Assembly (NCBI RefSeq): GCF_003955735.1
Contig: NZ_CP034464.1
Span: 2,790,001 to 2,854,000 of the forward strand
DNA length: 64,000 bases
Origin: Undibacterium parvum
GTDB lineage: Bacteria > Pseudomonadota > Gammaproteobacteria > Burkholderiales > Burkholderiaceae_D
Direction: 5' to 3'
The translations under genes were made by a program, and so were the position numbers. Shown here piece by piece: positions 46,432 through 58,261 of the stretch. Numbering within the stretch: position 1 is the stretch's first letter; each line of letters opens with the position of its first letter. The notes beneath the pieces were generated by a model. It made no database searches. It saw nothing but the letters and a program-made list of their open reading frames with translations, and was not told where the DNA came from.

Positions 46432-47139
46432 TCATTGTATGTTGCCACGCCTGATTAAAGTTGCTGCTTCTAATAAGGAAGCAACTATACCATCGCTTTC
46501 GACATTTTGTATAGCTTCACCGTGATTGTAGCCGTAGGGCACTAATAACACCGGGCAGTTGGCGGCGCGGGCAGCTTGCGCATCATTCGATGAGTCGCCT
46601 AGCGCCAACACTTTGGCCGGAGCTAAATCAAAATCGGCACACACTTGCAGTAAAGCGATGGGGTCGGGCTTCTTACGGCTAAACGAGTCGCCGCCATACA
46701 CTACCTCAAAAAAGCCAGCCAGCCCTTTTTTCTCCATCAGCGGCAGCGCAAAGGCCAGCGGTTTATTGGTGACGCAGGCCATGCGCAAACCTTGCGCTTG
46801 CATGGCTTGCAATCCCTCTACGACATCCGGGTAGAGCATGCTGAAATCGCCATTGATGCAGAGATAGTGACGTTGGTAAGACTCCATCGCCGCGTCGAAG
46901 TGTTGCGCAATTTGTTCTGCCGAAAAATCGAGTGCCAATACCCGCTCGATCAAGTTTTCAGAGCCTTTGCCGACAAAGCGTTTGATGGTGGCAATGTCAA
47001 TCGCCGCCAGAGTAAATTCGTCACGCATACGATTGACGGCAACTAAAAAATCGGGAGCGGTGTCTAGCATGGTTCCGTCTAAATCGATGATGACGGCCTG
47101 GATATTATCTAGTGCAACAGTAAGTGCGGCGGTAAGCAT
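46432..47139 (-). CDS. gph: Phosphoglycolate phosphatase (HAD superfamily)
   Basis: 235 residues from MLTAALTVALDN; a longer upstream frame lacks support. HAD motif I is VIIDLDGTMLDT, motif II CVTNKP, motif III the Lys in SRKKPDP, and motif IV ALGDSSNDAQAA. The helical cap domain between motifs I and II fits the Gph subgroup. It dephosphorylates 2-phosphoglycolate from DNA repair and photorespiration-like damage. In Burkholderiales rpe-gph-trpE is a standard order, as here. Confidence 0.92.
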   Translation of the reverse strand: MLTAALTVALDNIQAVIIDLDGTMLDTAPDFLVAVNRMRDEFTLAAIDIATIKRFVGKGSENLIERVLALDFSAEQIAQHFDAAMESYQRHYLCINGDFSMLYPDVVEGLQAMQAQGLRMACVTNKPLAFALPLMEKKGLAGFFEVVYGGDSFSRKKPDPIALLQVCADFDLAPAKVLALGDSSNDAQAARAANCPVLLVPYGYNHGEAIQNVESDGIVASLLEAATLIRRGNIQ

Positions 47140-47259
47140 AATCAAAAATAGAGTGCGCAATAAACATGCGCCTTCTGGCATGAAAATGCTCTGGAAGGCG
47201 CATGGATGCTGGGGGTAGCTTTAAGAATCGACAAAGTTTAGCGAAAAAAAGCAGGAAAG

Positions 47260-47925
47260 TTAAACTTTCGCCAATTCGCTACGCATGGCATTGATCACAG
47301 CCGTATAGTCGGGCTTGCCGAAAATAGCCGAGCCAGCGACGAAGGTGTCGGCACCCGCCGCAGCGATTTCGGCGATATTGTCGATTTTTACGCCACCATC
47401 AACTTGTAGCATGATGTCGCGACCGCTGGCGTCTATCATTTTGCGAACTGCGGCGATTTTTTTCAAAGTGTGGGGGATGAAAGACTGGCCACCAAAGCCG
47501 GGATTGACCGACATCAGTAAAATCAAATCGAGCTTATCCATCACATGTTCTAGTATGTGCAAAGGTGTGGCTGGATTTAATACCAGACCAGCTTTACAGC
47601 CATGCTCGCGTATCAGTTGCAAGGTACGGTCTATGTGCTCTGAGCCTTCCGGATGAAAACTGATGATGTTGGCACCGGCTTTGGCAAAATCAGGAATGAT
47701 GCGGTCTACCGGCTTAACCATCAGATGCACGTCGATAGGCACTTGTACGTGCGGGCGTATCGCCTCGCAGACCAAAGGTCCTATCGTTAAATTGGGAACA
47801 TAATGGTTGTCCATGACGTCGAAGTGAATCATGTCGGCGCCGGCGGCAACGACATTACGGACTTCTTCACCGAGTCTGGCGAAGTCGGCGGATAGAATAC
47901 TAGGGGCGATGCGGTAGGTGGTCAT
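47260..47925 (-). CDS. rpe: Ribulose-phosphate 3-epimerase
   Basis: 221 residues, a TIM barrel with the metal ligands in [38 protein letters not shown] and the phosphate-binding QVDGGVK...AGSAIFG. It interconverts ribulose-5-phosphate and xylulose-5-phosphate in the pentose phosphate pathway. Starts the rpe-gph-trp gene run on this strand. Divergent from apaG. Confidence 0.97.
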   Translation of the reverse strand: MTTYRIAPSILSADFARLGEEVRNVVAAGADMIHFDVMDNHYVPNLTIGPLVCEAIRPHVQVPIDVHLMVKPVDRIIPDFAKAGANIISFHPEGSEHIDRTLQLIREHGCKAGLVLNPATPLHILEHVMDKLDLILLMSVNPGFGGQSFIPHTLKKIAAVRKMIDASGRDIMLQVDGGVKIDNIAEIAAAGADTFVAGSAIFGKPDYTAVINAMRSELAKV

Positions 47926-48058
47926 GATAATTGCTTTGATGTGAGTTAGCTTAAATTGGCAATGGCGCTATTTTACTCCTGCATGCATTTGCTAGCTCTT
48001 GTAAGATGCGGCTTAGGCAGAAGTTTGCAATTTAGAATACTGAACAAGGAAGAGTGAG

Positions 48059-48433
48059 ATGGCAGCATATCAAATCGAAGTGGCAGTCGCGACCCAATAT
48101 CTGGCAGAACAATCGGATCCAGATAATGGTGACTATGTATTCGCGTACACCATTACCATCACCAACACAGGAACGGTAGCGGCGCAATTGATCTCGCGCC
48201 ATTGGGTGATTACCGATGCGAATAATCGGGTGCAGGAAGTCAAGGGACTGGGAGTGGTCGGGCATCAACCCCTGTTGCAGGCCGAGCAGGGCTTTGAATA
48301 TAGTAGTGGTAGCTCTTTAAAAACCCAGCACGGCAGTATGAAAGGATCCTATTTCTTCGTGGCTGAAGATGGGCACAAGTTTGAAGTGCAAATCCCGGAA
48401 TTCGTACTTTCTTTGCCGCGCACTTTGCATTAA
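48059..48433 (+). CDS. apaG: ApaG-family protein (CorD)
   Basis: 124 residues, one fibronectin-like ApaG domain. Typical marks are the N-terminal VAVATQYLAEQSDPDNGDYVFAYTI (first part), ISRHWVITDANN and the SMKGSYFFV C-terminal strand. ApaG binds metal and pyrophosphate-like ligands; in enterobacteria it is tied to Co/Mg resistance, and the exact role is not settled. GGAAGAGTGAG precedes the ATG. Confidence 0.94.
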   Translation: MAAYQIEVAVATQYLAEQSDPDNGDYVFAYTITITNTGTVAAQLISRHWVITDANNRVQEVKGLGVVGHQPLLQAEQGFEYSSGSSLKTQHGSMKGSYFFVAEDGHKFEVQIPEFVLSLPRTLH

Positions 48434-48458
48434 GCTGCGCTAGTTTCTATCAACGCTC

Positions 48459-48602
48459 TTAGTTAGTCGACTCGTTTTTGTTTTCTACGGCGTTTGATTT
48501 TTTTGTCGGCTGTTCTGGTTTTCGCCCCGAAAACATAGTCCACCAAACGATGAAAACAAACAAAAGCGTTGCGCCACAAGCTTCTAGTGCCAATAACCAC
48601 AT
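48459..48602 (-). CDS. Small single-pass membrane protein, 47 residues, divergent from mltA
   Basis: Too short for usual gene finders but well supported: AGGAG lies nine bases before the ATG on the minus strand. The peptide begins MWLLALEACGATLLFVFIVWW, one hydrophobic helix (about residues 2-24), then a charged cytoplasmic-type tail (FSGRKPEQPTKKSNAVENKN) ending at TAA. It lies between apaG (convergent) and mltA (divergent, start codons 14 bp apart). No function can be given; I recall similar short proteins near mltA in relatives but could not check. Confidence 0.7.
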   Translation of the reverse strand: MWLLALEACGATLLFVFIVWWTMFSGRKPEQPTKKSNAVENKNESTN

Positions 48603-48616
48603 TATTTATTACTCCT

Positions 48617-49810
48617 ATGTTGATACAAATTTCTCAAGCGAGGATTTTACTCCTGGCGAGCTTGTTCGGTGCGCTGACTGCTTGTACCAGCGTTTCCCTG
48701 GATACGCCGGTGGTGAAAACGCCAGTCGTGGTGCCCGCGAGCACCGTGAGTTCTGCTACGTCTAAATGGGCGCAATTGTACAAGCCCGTCAGTTTTTCGG
48801 CTTTGCCTGGCTGGCGTCAGGATCAATTGACTGAGCTTTGGCCAGCCTTTATGGCATCCTGTTCTGCGATTAAAAATAAGCCCGAGTGGAAAGAGCCATG
48901 TGCCATTGCAAAAGACTTGGATGCGAAAGACAATCAGGCGCTGCTGGATTTTTTTGAGGCATTTTTTACCCCGCATCAGGTTCTCAATGCGGATGGCGGC
49001 AATGAGGGCCTGATCACTGGCTACTACGAACCCTTGCTGCGTGGGGCGCGTCAACGCGGCGGTGCTTTTCAAACGCCGCTGTATCGCACCCCGCCTGATT
49101 TATTGACGATAGATTTATCTAGTGTTTATCCCGATTTGAAGCATATGCGTTTGCGTGGCCGCCTGGTCGGCAACAAAGTAGTTCCGTATGCCTCGCGCGC
49201 TGACATGTTGCCCGCCGTGGTGGGTAAAGAGTTGGTTTGGGTAGACGATGCGATCGATGCTTTTTTTCTGCAAATACAAGGCTCAGGGCGAGTTTATCTG
49301 TCTGATAGCAATGAAACGATACGGCTGGCGTATGCTGATCAAAACGGCCACCCGTATAAATCTATAGGTCGCTATCTGGTCGATAAGGGCGAGTTAAAGC
49401 TGGAGCAGGCTTCCGCCCAAGGGATTAAAGAATGGTTGAGCAATAATCCGGCTCGTCAGGACGAATTGTTAAACGCTAATCCTAGCGTGGTATTTTTTAA
49501 AGAAGAAAAAATCATCAATCCAGCCATAGGACCCAAGGGGGCCTTGGGCGTACCCTTGACTGGGCAACGTTCTATCGCGATTGATCCTCAGTATCTTCCT
49601 TTGGGTGTGCCGGTATTTTTATCCACGACTCAGCCCAATAGCAGTGTCAGTCTTCAGAGGTTAATGATGGCGCAAGACACTGGTGGCGCTATTCGTGGTG
49701 CGGTGCGCGCAGATTTTTTTTGGGGCTTTGGAAATCTGGCTGGCGAATCTGCCGGTCGTATGAAGCAAAAAGGCGCGCTGTGGGTGTTGCTGCCTAAGTC
49801 GCCGGGTTGA
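48617..49810 (+). CDS. mltA: Membrane-bound lytic murein transglycosylase A
   Basis: 397 residues from MLIQISQARILLLAS. A lipoprotein signal with lipobox LTAC (Cys about 24) anchors it to the outer membrane. The MltA domain with GLITGYYEPLLRGAR and the 3D domain with the Asp-rich end (MMAQDTGGAIRGAVRADFFWG) follow; the conserved Asp in the 3D domain is the catalytic acid. It cleaves glycan strands producing 1,6-anhydro-muropeptides. No clear Shine-Dalgarno precedes the ATG; the AGGAG on the opposite strand serves the small ORF. Confidence 0.93.
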   Translation: MLIQISQARILLLASLFGALTACTSVSLDTPVVKTPVVVPASTVSSATSKWAQLYKPVSFSALPGWRQDQLTELWPAFMASCSAIKNKPEWKEPCAIAKDLDAKDNQALLDFFEAFFTPHQVLNADGGNEGLITGYYEPLLRGARQRGGAFQTPLYRTPPDLLTIDLSSVYPDLKHMRLRGRLVGNKVVPYASRADMLPAVVGKELVWVDDAIDAFFLQIQGSGRVYLSDSNETIRLAYADQNGHPYKSIGRYLVDKGELKLEQASAQGIKEWLSNNPARQDELLNANPSVVFFKEEKIINPAIGPKGALGVPLTGQRSIAIDPQYLPLGVPVFLSTTQPNSSVSLQRLMMAQDTGGAIRGAVRADFFWGFGNLAGESAGRMKQKGALWVLLPKSPG

Positions 49811-49877
49811 TCGCTAATTTGTAGTAGATCTATTTTATTTTGTTCGTCATTAAAAACTTAAACTCAGGAGTGTGGAT

Positions 49878-50654
49878 ATGGAATACCAAAATATTATTGT
49901 TGAGACTAAAGATAAAGTCGGTGTTATTACCTTAAATCGCCCTAAGGCTTTGAACGCGCTTAACGACCAGTTAATGGATGAGCTGGGTTTTGCGCTGAAG
50001 TCCTTCGATCAAGACGAGGCGATTGCCTGTATCGTACTTACCGGTAGTGAGAAAGCATTTGCCGCTGGTGCTGATATCGGTGCCATGGCTAACTATACCT
50101 ATATGGATGCGTATAAGGACGATTACATCACGCGTAACTGGGAGCAAATTCGTCAGATACGTAAACCAGTGATCGCTGCGGTGGCTGGTTATGCGCTGGG
50201 TGGTGGGTGTGAGTTGGCCATGATGTGTGATTTCATTATCGCCGCTGAAAATGCCAAATTCGGTCAACCAGAAATCAAACTCGGTACCTTGCCTGGTGCC
50301 GGTGGTACGCAGCGTCTGCCGCGCGCCATCTCAAAATCAAAAGCCATGGATATGTGCCTGACCGCGCGCATGATGGACGCGGTTGAAGCGGAGCGCGCTG
50401 GTTTGGTGTCGCGTATTGTCCCTTTAGATAAGTTGATGGAAGAGACTATGGCTGCCGCAACTACGATTGCTGCGATGTCTTTGCCTATCGTGCTGATGAT
50501 TAAGGATTCCGTCAATCGCGCGTTCGAAACGACACTGGCCGAAGGCGTGAATTTTGAGCGACGCCTATTCCATAGTAGCTTTGCGACCGAAGACCAAAAA
50601 GAAGGCATGAAAGCTTTCATGGAAAAACGCCCGGCAAATTTTGTAAATAAGTAA
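49878..50654 (+). CDS. Enoyl-CoA hydratase (crotonase family)
   Basis: 258 residues from the ATG seven bases after AGGAG (a GTG two codons upstream is in frame). The crotonase fold features are [11 protein letters not shown] for the oxyanion hole, [19 protein letters not shown] with the first catalytic Glu, and [21 protein letters not shown] with the second Glu. Both glutamates needed for hydration of trans-2-enoyl-CoA are present, so it should be an active beta-oxidation enzyme. Monocistronic; the rRNA operon follows. Confidence 0.93.
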   Translation: MEYQNIIVETKDKVGVITLNRPKALNALNDQLMDELGFALKSFDQDEAIACIVLTGSEKAFAAGADIGAMANYTYMDAYKDDYITRNWEQIRQIRKPVIAAVAGYALGGGCELAMMCDFIIAAENAKFGQPEIKLGTLPGAGGTQRLPRAISKSKAMDMCLTARMMDAVEAERAGLVSRIVPLDKLMEETMAAATTIAAMSLPIVLMIKDSVNRAFETTLAEGVNFERRLFHSSFATEDQKEGMKAFMEKRPANFVNK

Positions 50655-50679
50655 GCGTATAAATCATTTAAACAAAAGC

Positions 50680-50709
50680 TTGCCAATCCAGCGCAAGCTT
50701 TGCTATAGT
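50680..50709 (+). promoter_or_regulatory. rRNA promoter P1 candidate
   Basis: TTGCCA, an 18-base spacer, TATAGT, followed by a GC-rich discriminator TCGCCTCCC as in stringently controlled rRNA promoters. Confidence 0.65.
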
Positions 50710-50817
50710 TCGCCTCCCGCTGAAGAGCGGGGCGAAATGAAGAAAGTAAGGCAAGCGAAGCAGTCCTAGGTTTGAGTGACGATGTGAATCAAATTCAAGC
50801 GCTAATAAAACAAGGGG

Positions 50818-50846
50818 TTGACGAGTAGAAGGAAATGCCGCATAAT
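50818..50846 (+). promoter_or_regulatory. rRNA promoter P2 candidate
   Basis: TTGACG, a 17-base spacer, CATAAT. An AT-rich tract upstream (GCTAATAAAACAA) could serve as an UP element. Lies 310 bp before 16S. Confidence 0.8.
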
Positions 50847-50948
50847 CTCATCTCTCTGCTGCTTACAAACAAAACGCTTTGTAGCAATCTGGCAGAAACG
50901 CTTTGCAGTCGGTGAGAATCGATAGTGACGCGCCAAAAAACAGAAGAC

Positions 50949-50960
50949 AGATCTTTAACA
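50949..50960 (+). promoter_or_regulatory. boxA antitermination site in the 16S leader
   Basis: AGATCTTTAACA, close to the consensus TGCTCTTTAACA bound by NusB/NusE. Confidence 0.75.
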
Positions 50961-50987
50961 ATTAACAGTCAATAAATGTGGGCACTT
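50961..50987 (+). other. 5' arm of the 16S processing stem
   Basis: ATTAACAGTCAATAA and the next 12 bases pair with 52709-52735 (two mismatches or wobbles in 27), forming the RNase III stem that encloses 16S. Confidence 0.8.
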
Positions 50988-51156
50988 GATAAAGAGCGCG
51001 GCTAATTACTTCGGTAGTTAGTTCAACTTAAAAAATATCAAATGTTCGCAAAAGTAATAAATAGGACTTTCTCGCAAGAGAAAAGCCTGTCAGTTATTTG
51101 AGTGAGCGACACCGTTCGAAAGAACGGAGTTCAGAAATGAACACAAAACAGAGATT

Positions 51157-52692
<1,536 letters not shown>

Positions 52693-52708
52693 GAGTGCGC
52701 TACAAGTT

Positions 52709-52735
52709 AAGTGTCCACACTTATTGACTGTTAAT
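52709..52735 (+). other. 3' arm of the 16S processing stem
   Basis: Complement of 50961-50987; see that entry. Confidence 0.8.
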
Positions 52736-52785
52736 GATAAAGAACGTAGCGATGGAGCGATTCATCGGTACCGAGTTCCCGAATT

Positions 52786-52861
52786 GGGGGTTTAGCTCAT
52801 CTGGTAGAGCACCTGCTTTGCAAGCAGGGGGTGAACGGTTCGATCCCGTTAACCTCCACCA
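52786..52861 (+). tRNA. tRNA-Ala (anticodon TGC)
   Basis: 76 nt with acceptor GGGGGTT / AACCTCC, anticodon stem CCTGC / GCAGG with loop TTTGCAA, and an encoded CCA. It is the first tRNA of the 16S-23S spacer, where tRNA-Ile more often comes first. Confidence 0.95.
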
Positions 52862-52890
52862 TTTACGTAGTAAAGAAGTCGTAAATAAGT

Positions 52891-52967
52891 GGGGCTGTAG
52901 CTCAGCTGGTTAGAGCACCGTGTTGATAACGCGGGGGTCGTTGGTTCGAGTCCAACCAGCCCTACCA
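52891..52967 (+). tRNA. tRNA-Ile (anticodon GAT)
   Basis: 77 nt with acceptor GGGGCTG / CAGCCCT (a G-U first pair), anticodon loop TTGATAA, T-arm GTTCGAGTC, and an encoded CCA. Reads AUU and AUC. Confidence 0.95.
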
Positions 52968-53060
52968 GTAAAATGGAGTGGGAAGAAAAAACAAATGTGA
53001 GTAGCGCGCGCGCTATTGAGATTTGTTCTTTCGAAACGAAAGCAAAGTATCAAGTAAGAC

Positions 53061-53072
53061 CGTTCTTTAACA
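53061..53072 (+). promoter_or_regulatory. boxA site in the 16S-23S spacer
   Basis: CGTTCTTTAACA, a second antitermination site before 23S. Confidence 0.7.
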
Positions 53073-53424
53073 ATTGAGAAGAAGTAAAGTAGAAATAATC
53101 AAAATTATTTCTGTGAAGGAAATTAATAACGACAGTTATTAACGATAATTCATGGAAGGGTTGTGATTGTATCAAACAAACATAAAATGTATTAAAAAGA
53201 GTTTGAAAAGCACTGTAGCAATACAGGGTTTTAGAAAATCAAATATCTTGAGATACGGCAAACGCTAAAGTAATACTCATAGTAATAAGAACTATAGCGA
53301 TTTTTTGGTGATGAACCTGAGCGTAGGTGTTACTGGAAAAATCATCTGGCTCTGCCAGTGATTTTGAACTAGCACCACATCAAAGTAGATTTTTACTTTG
53401 ATGTGAACAATCAGACGCCAGAAT

Positions 53425-53437
53425 CTAAAGTTATAGG

Positions 53438-53443
<6 letters not shown>
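53425..53443 (+). other. 5' arm of the 23S processing stem
   Basis: CTAAAGTTATAGGGACAAG is a perfect 19-bp complement of 56305-56323, enclosing 23S. Confidence 0.85.
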
Positions 53444-56312
<2,869 letters not shown>

Positions 56313-56323
56313 TATAACTTTAG

Positions 56324-56593
56324 TGTTATAGATTTACGACAAGTATTGTTTGTGTGTTTGCCTTATGTCGTCGAGGAATCGACGAAGTTTGGTACAAATC
56401 ACAACCGCCTAAGTCCTGCACTCAACATGCAGGCACGCTGCAGCGATGGTCAATCGCTCAGCACAAAGATTATTGATGGACAAGTGAACCATGTTTGCTT
56501 GCCTTGGTGGTGCAAACCGCCCTACGACCCTTCTTCCCAATTGGACCTGTTGCGACGCACAGAATAACGTGCGCCACAATAAGTCAACAAGTT
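56324..56593 (+). other. 23S-5S spacer, unusually long with several short hairpins
   Basis: About 270 nt with no tRNA. Small stems include GTCGTCGAGGAATCGACGA, CCTGCACTCAACATGCAGG and AGCGATGGTCAATCGCT. No reading frame of interest. Confidence 0.6.
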
Positions 56594-56709
56594 ATGCCTG
56601 ATGACCATAGCAAGTCGGTACCACCCCTTCCCATCCCGAACAGGACCGTGAAACGACTCCGCGCCAATGATAGTGCTGCAACCAGTGTGAAAGTAGGTCA
56701 TCGTCAGGC
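56594..56709 (+). rRNA. rrf: 5S ribosomal RNA
   Basis: About 116 nt from TGCCTGATGACCATAGC to GGTCATCGTCAGGC, with terminal pairing GCCTGA / TCAGGC and the loop-C sequence CCCATCCCGAAC. Confidence 0.95.
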
Positions 56710-56718
56710 TTTTATTAG

Positions 56719-56753
56719 AAAACCCCTCAACAGTAATCTGTTGAGGGGTTTTT
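56719..56753 (+). terminator. rRNA operon terminator
   Basis: Perfect 15-bp stem AAAACCCCTCAACAG with its complement around TAAT, then TTTT. Confidence 0.93.
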
Positions 56754-56934
56754 GCTTTGCGCAATCCGTTCGAAGACAACTCCCATAGCGCACTGCACTG
56801 ACCTTGTCTGTTCCGACACCCTGCGACTACGCGACGAATGCACCACCTTCTTCTAGGCCTCAGGCATGTCCCGACAATTCCTAAAAACCAAGGGTTCGGC
56901 TGAAACTTACGCAAGGCGCCGCCACACCTCAAAA

Positions 56935-57013
56935 ATACTCCCCCCTGTATAGTTAAAACCCACAAAGACTGCGCGGGCAAGCGGCTGATTTACTTAAAAA
57001 ATCGGGGGAGTAT
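56935..57013. repeat. Short palindrome-ended element, copy B
   Basis: ATACTCCCCC ... GGGGGAGTAT terminal repeats. Near the right end, GATTTACTTAAAAAATC parallels copy A at 18799-18881. Lies in the gap between the rRNA operon and the next gene. Confidence 0.65.
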
Positions 57014-57205
57014 GCGTAGCGGGAGCGCAAATCCGGATTTGAACTTCGATCCTCTTCTTATACAGCTTTGAACTATTCAGCACAGCGTTAGCCGATGCGC
57101 GGACATTTTCTTATTTGCTTTTGCTCGAAATTTACTTCGTGTTTCAAGCAGTAAGAAAAATTTCAACGCATAATAGCGCCATCAAAAAATTTTAATAAAG
57201 TAAGA
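57014..57205. other. Intergenic region before the hydroxyacid dehydrogenase
   Basis: About 190 bp, AT-rich, with AAAGTAAG before the ATG as a possible ribosome site. No sigma boxes could be set with confidence. Confidence 0.35.
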
Positions 57206-58132
57206 ATGAACGATCAAGCGAGAGTGAAAAAGATAGCGTTTTTGGGGACCGGCTTGATGGGCGCACCTATGGCTAGACGCCTACTTGCGGCGGGCTACGA
57301 CGTGAGCGTTTGGAACCGCACTGCATCGAAGGCGCAAGCTCTGGCAATTGATGGAGCACTGGTCGCGGCTAGTCCTAGTGCTGCAGTGAGCAGCAAAGGA
57401 CAAGCGGCTGACATTATTATTACTATGCTGGAGGCGGGCGGTGCAGTAAATCAAATGATAACGAGTATCCTAGCGGTGCTGGTTGAGGGGACTATTGTTA
57501 TTGATATGAGTTCTACTCAGCAGGCCGAGGCGCAGGAGTTTGACCGCTTGCTTGCCGCACATAAAATTGGCTTTGTTGATGCGCCAGTGTCCGGCGGTGT
57601 GGTGGGGGCTGAGGCCGGTAGCCTGGCGATTATGGTCGGCGCGCGTGCCTCCGATTATCTGCAAGTAGAGGCTATATTGAGCGTGCTTGGCAGACCAACG
57701 CGAGTCGGCGAGCCTGGCTGCGGACAACTGGCAAAGCTGTGTAATCAACTGATCGTGGGTGGCACAATTAGTATAGTCGCCGAAGCGCTGTTATTGGCGC
57801 AGCGCGGTGGCGCGGACCCCGCAGCGGTGCGAGCTGCCATCCGTGGCGGCTTTGCTGAGAGTCGCATTTTAGAGGTACATGGACAACGTATGTTGGAACG
57901 AAATTTCATGCCGGGTGGTCAGATTAAAAGTCAGACCAAGGACATGGAAAATATTTTGTTGGCTGCAGCATTGGCGGATTTGCAGTTGCCGATTACAGAG
58001 TTGGTGGCGCGCGCCTACCGATCTTTGTTGGCTAGCCATCCTTTGGCGGATCACTCTGCGGCTTTACTGGCTTTGGAGTCTCGCAACCCTGGATCCCGCC
58101 TAGGAAGCTTAGAAAATATACTGCCAAAATGA
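57206..58132 (+). CDS. 3-hydroxyisobutyrate dehydrogenase-family NAD(P)-dependent oxidoreductase
   Basis: 308 residues. NAD-binding IAFLGTGLMGAPMARRLL, the substrate motif DAPVSGGVVGAEAGSLAIMVG, catalytic Lys in CGQLAKLCNQLIVGG, and the C-terminal KDMENI. This is the beta-hydroxyacid dehydrogenase family (HIBADH, tartronate semialdehyde reductase, GLYR). The exact substrate cannot be told. Upstream is a short element, downstream 129 bp away is a molybdopterin enzyme on the same strand, so a shared pathway is possible but not shown. Confidence 0.9.
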   Translation: MNDQARVKKIAFLGTGLMGAPMARRLLAAGYDVSVWNRTASKAQALAIDGALVAASPSAAVSSKGQAADIIITMLEAGGAVNQMITSILAVLVEGTIVIDMSSTQQAEAQEFDRLLAAHKIGFVDAPVSGGVVGAEAGSLAIMVGARASDYLQVEAILSVLGRPTRVGEPGCGQLAKLCNQLIVGGTISIVAEALLLAQRGGADPAAVRAAIRGGFAESRILEVHGQRMLERNFMPGGQIKSQTKDMENILLAAALADLQLPITELVARAYRSLLASHPLADHSAALLALESRNPGSRLGSLENILPK

Positions 58133-58261
58133 GACCGCGCTGCGGTCACGTGCTAGTGAGCTTTGACGAAATTTGATCGCGGTTTTAATCCAGCGCATTA
58201 TTGTTGTCGCCTGATTTATCGGCTATTAACTTAGCCATTCATGGAATGAGGGATAGAAAAG

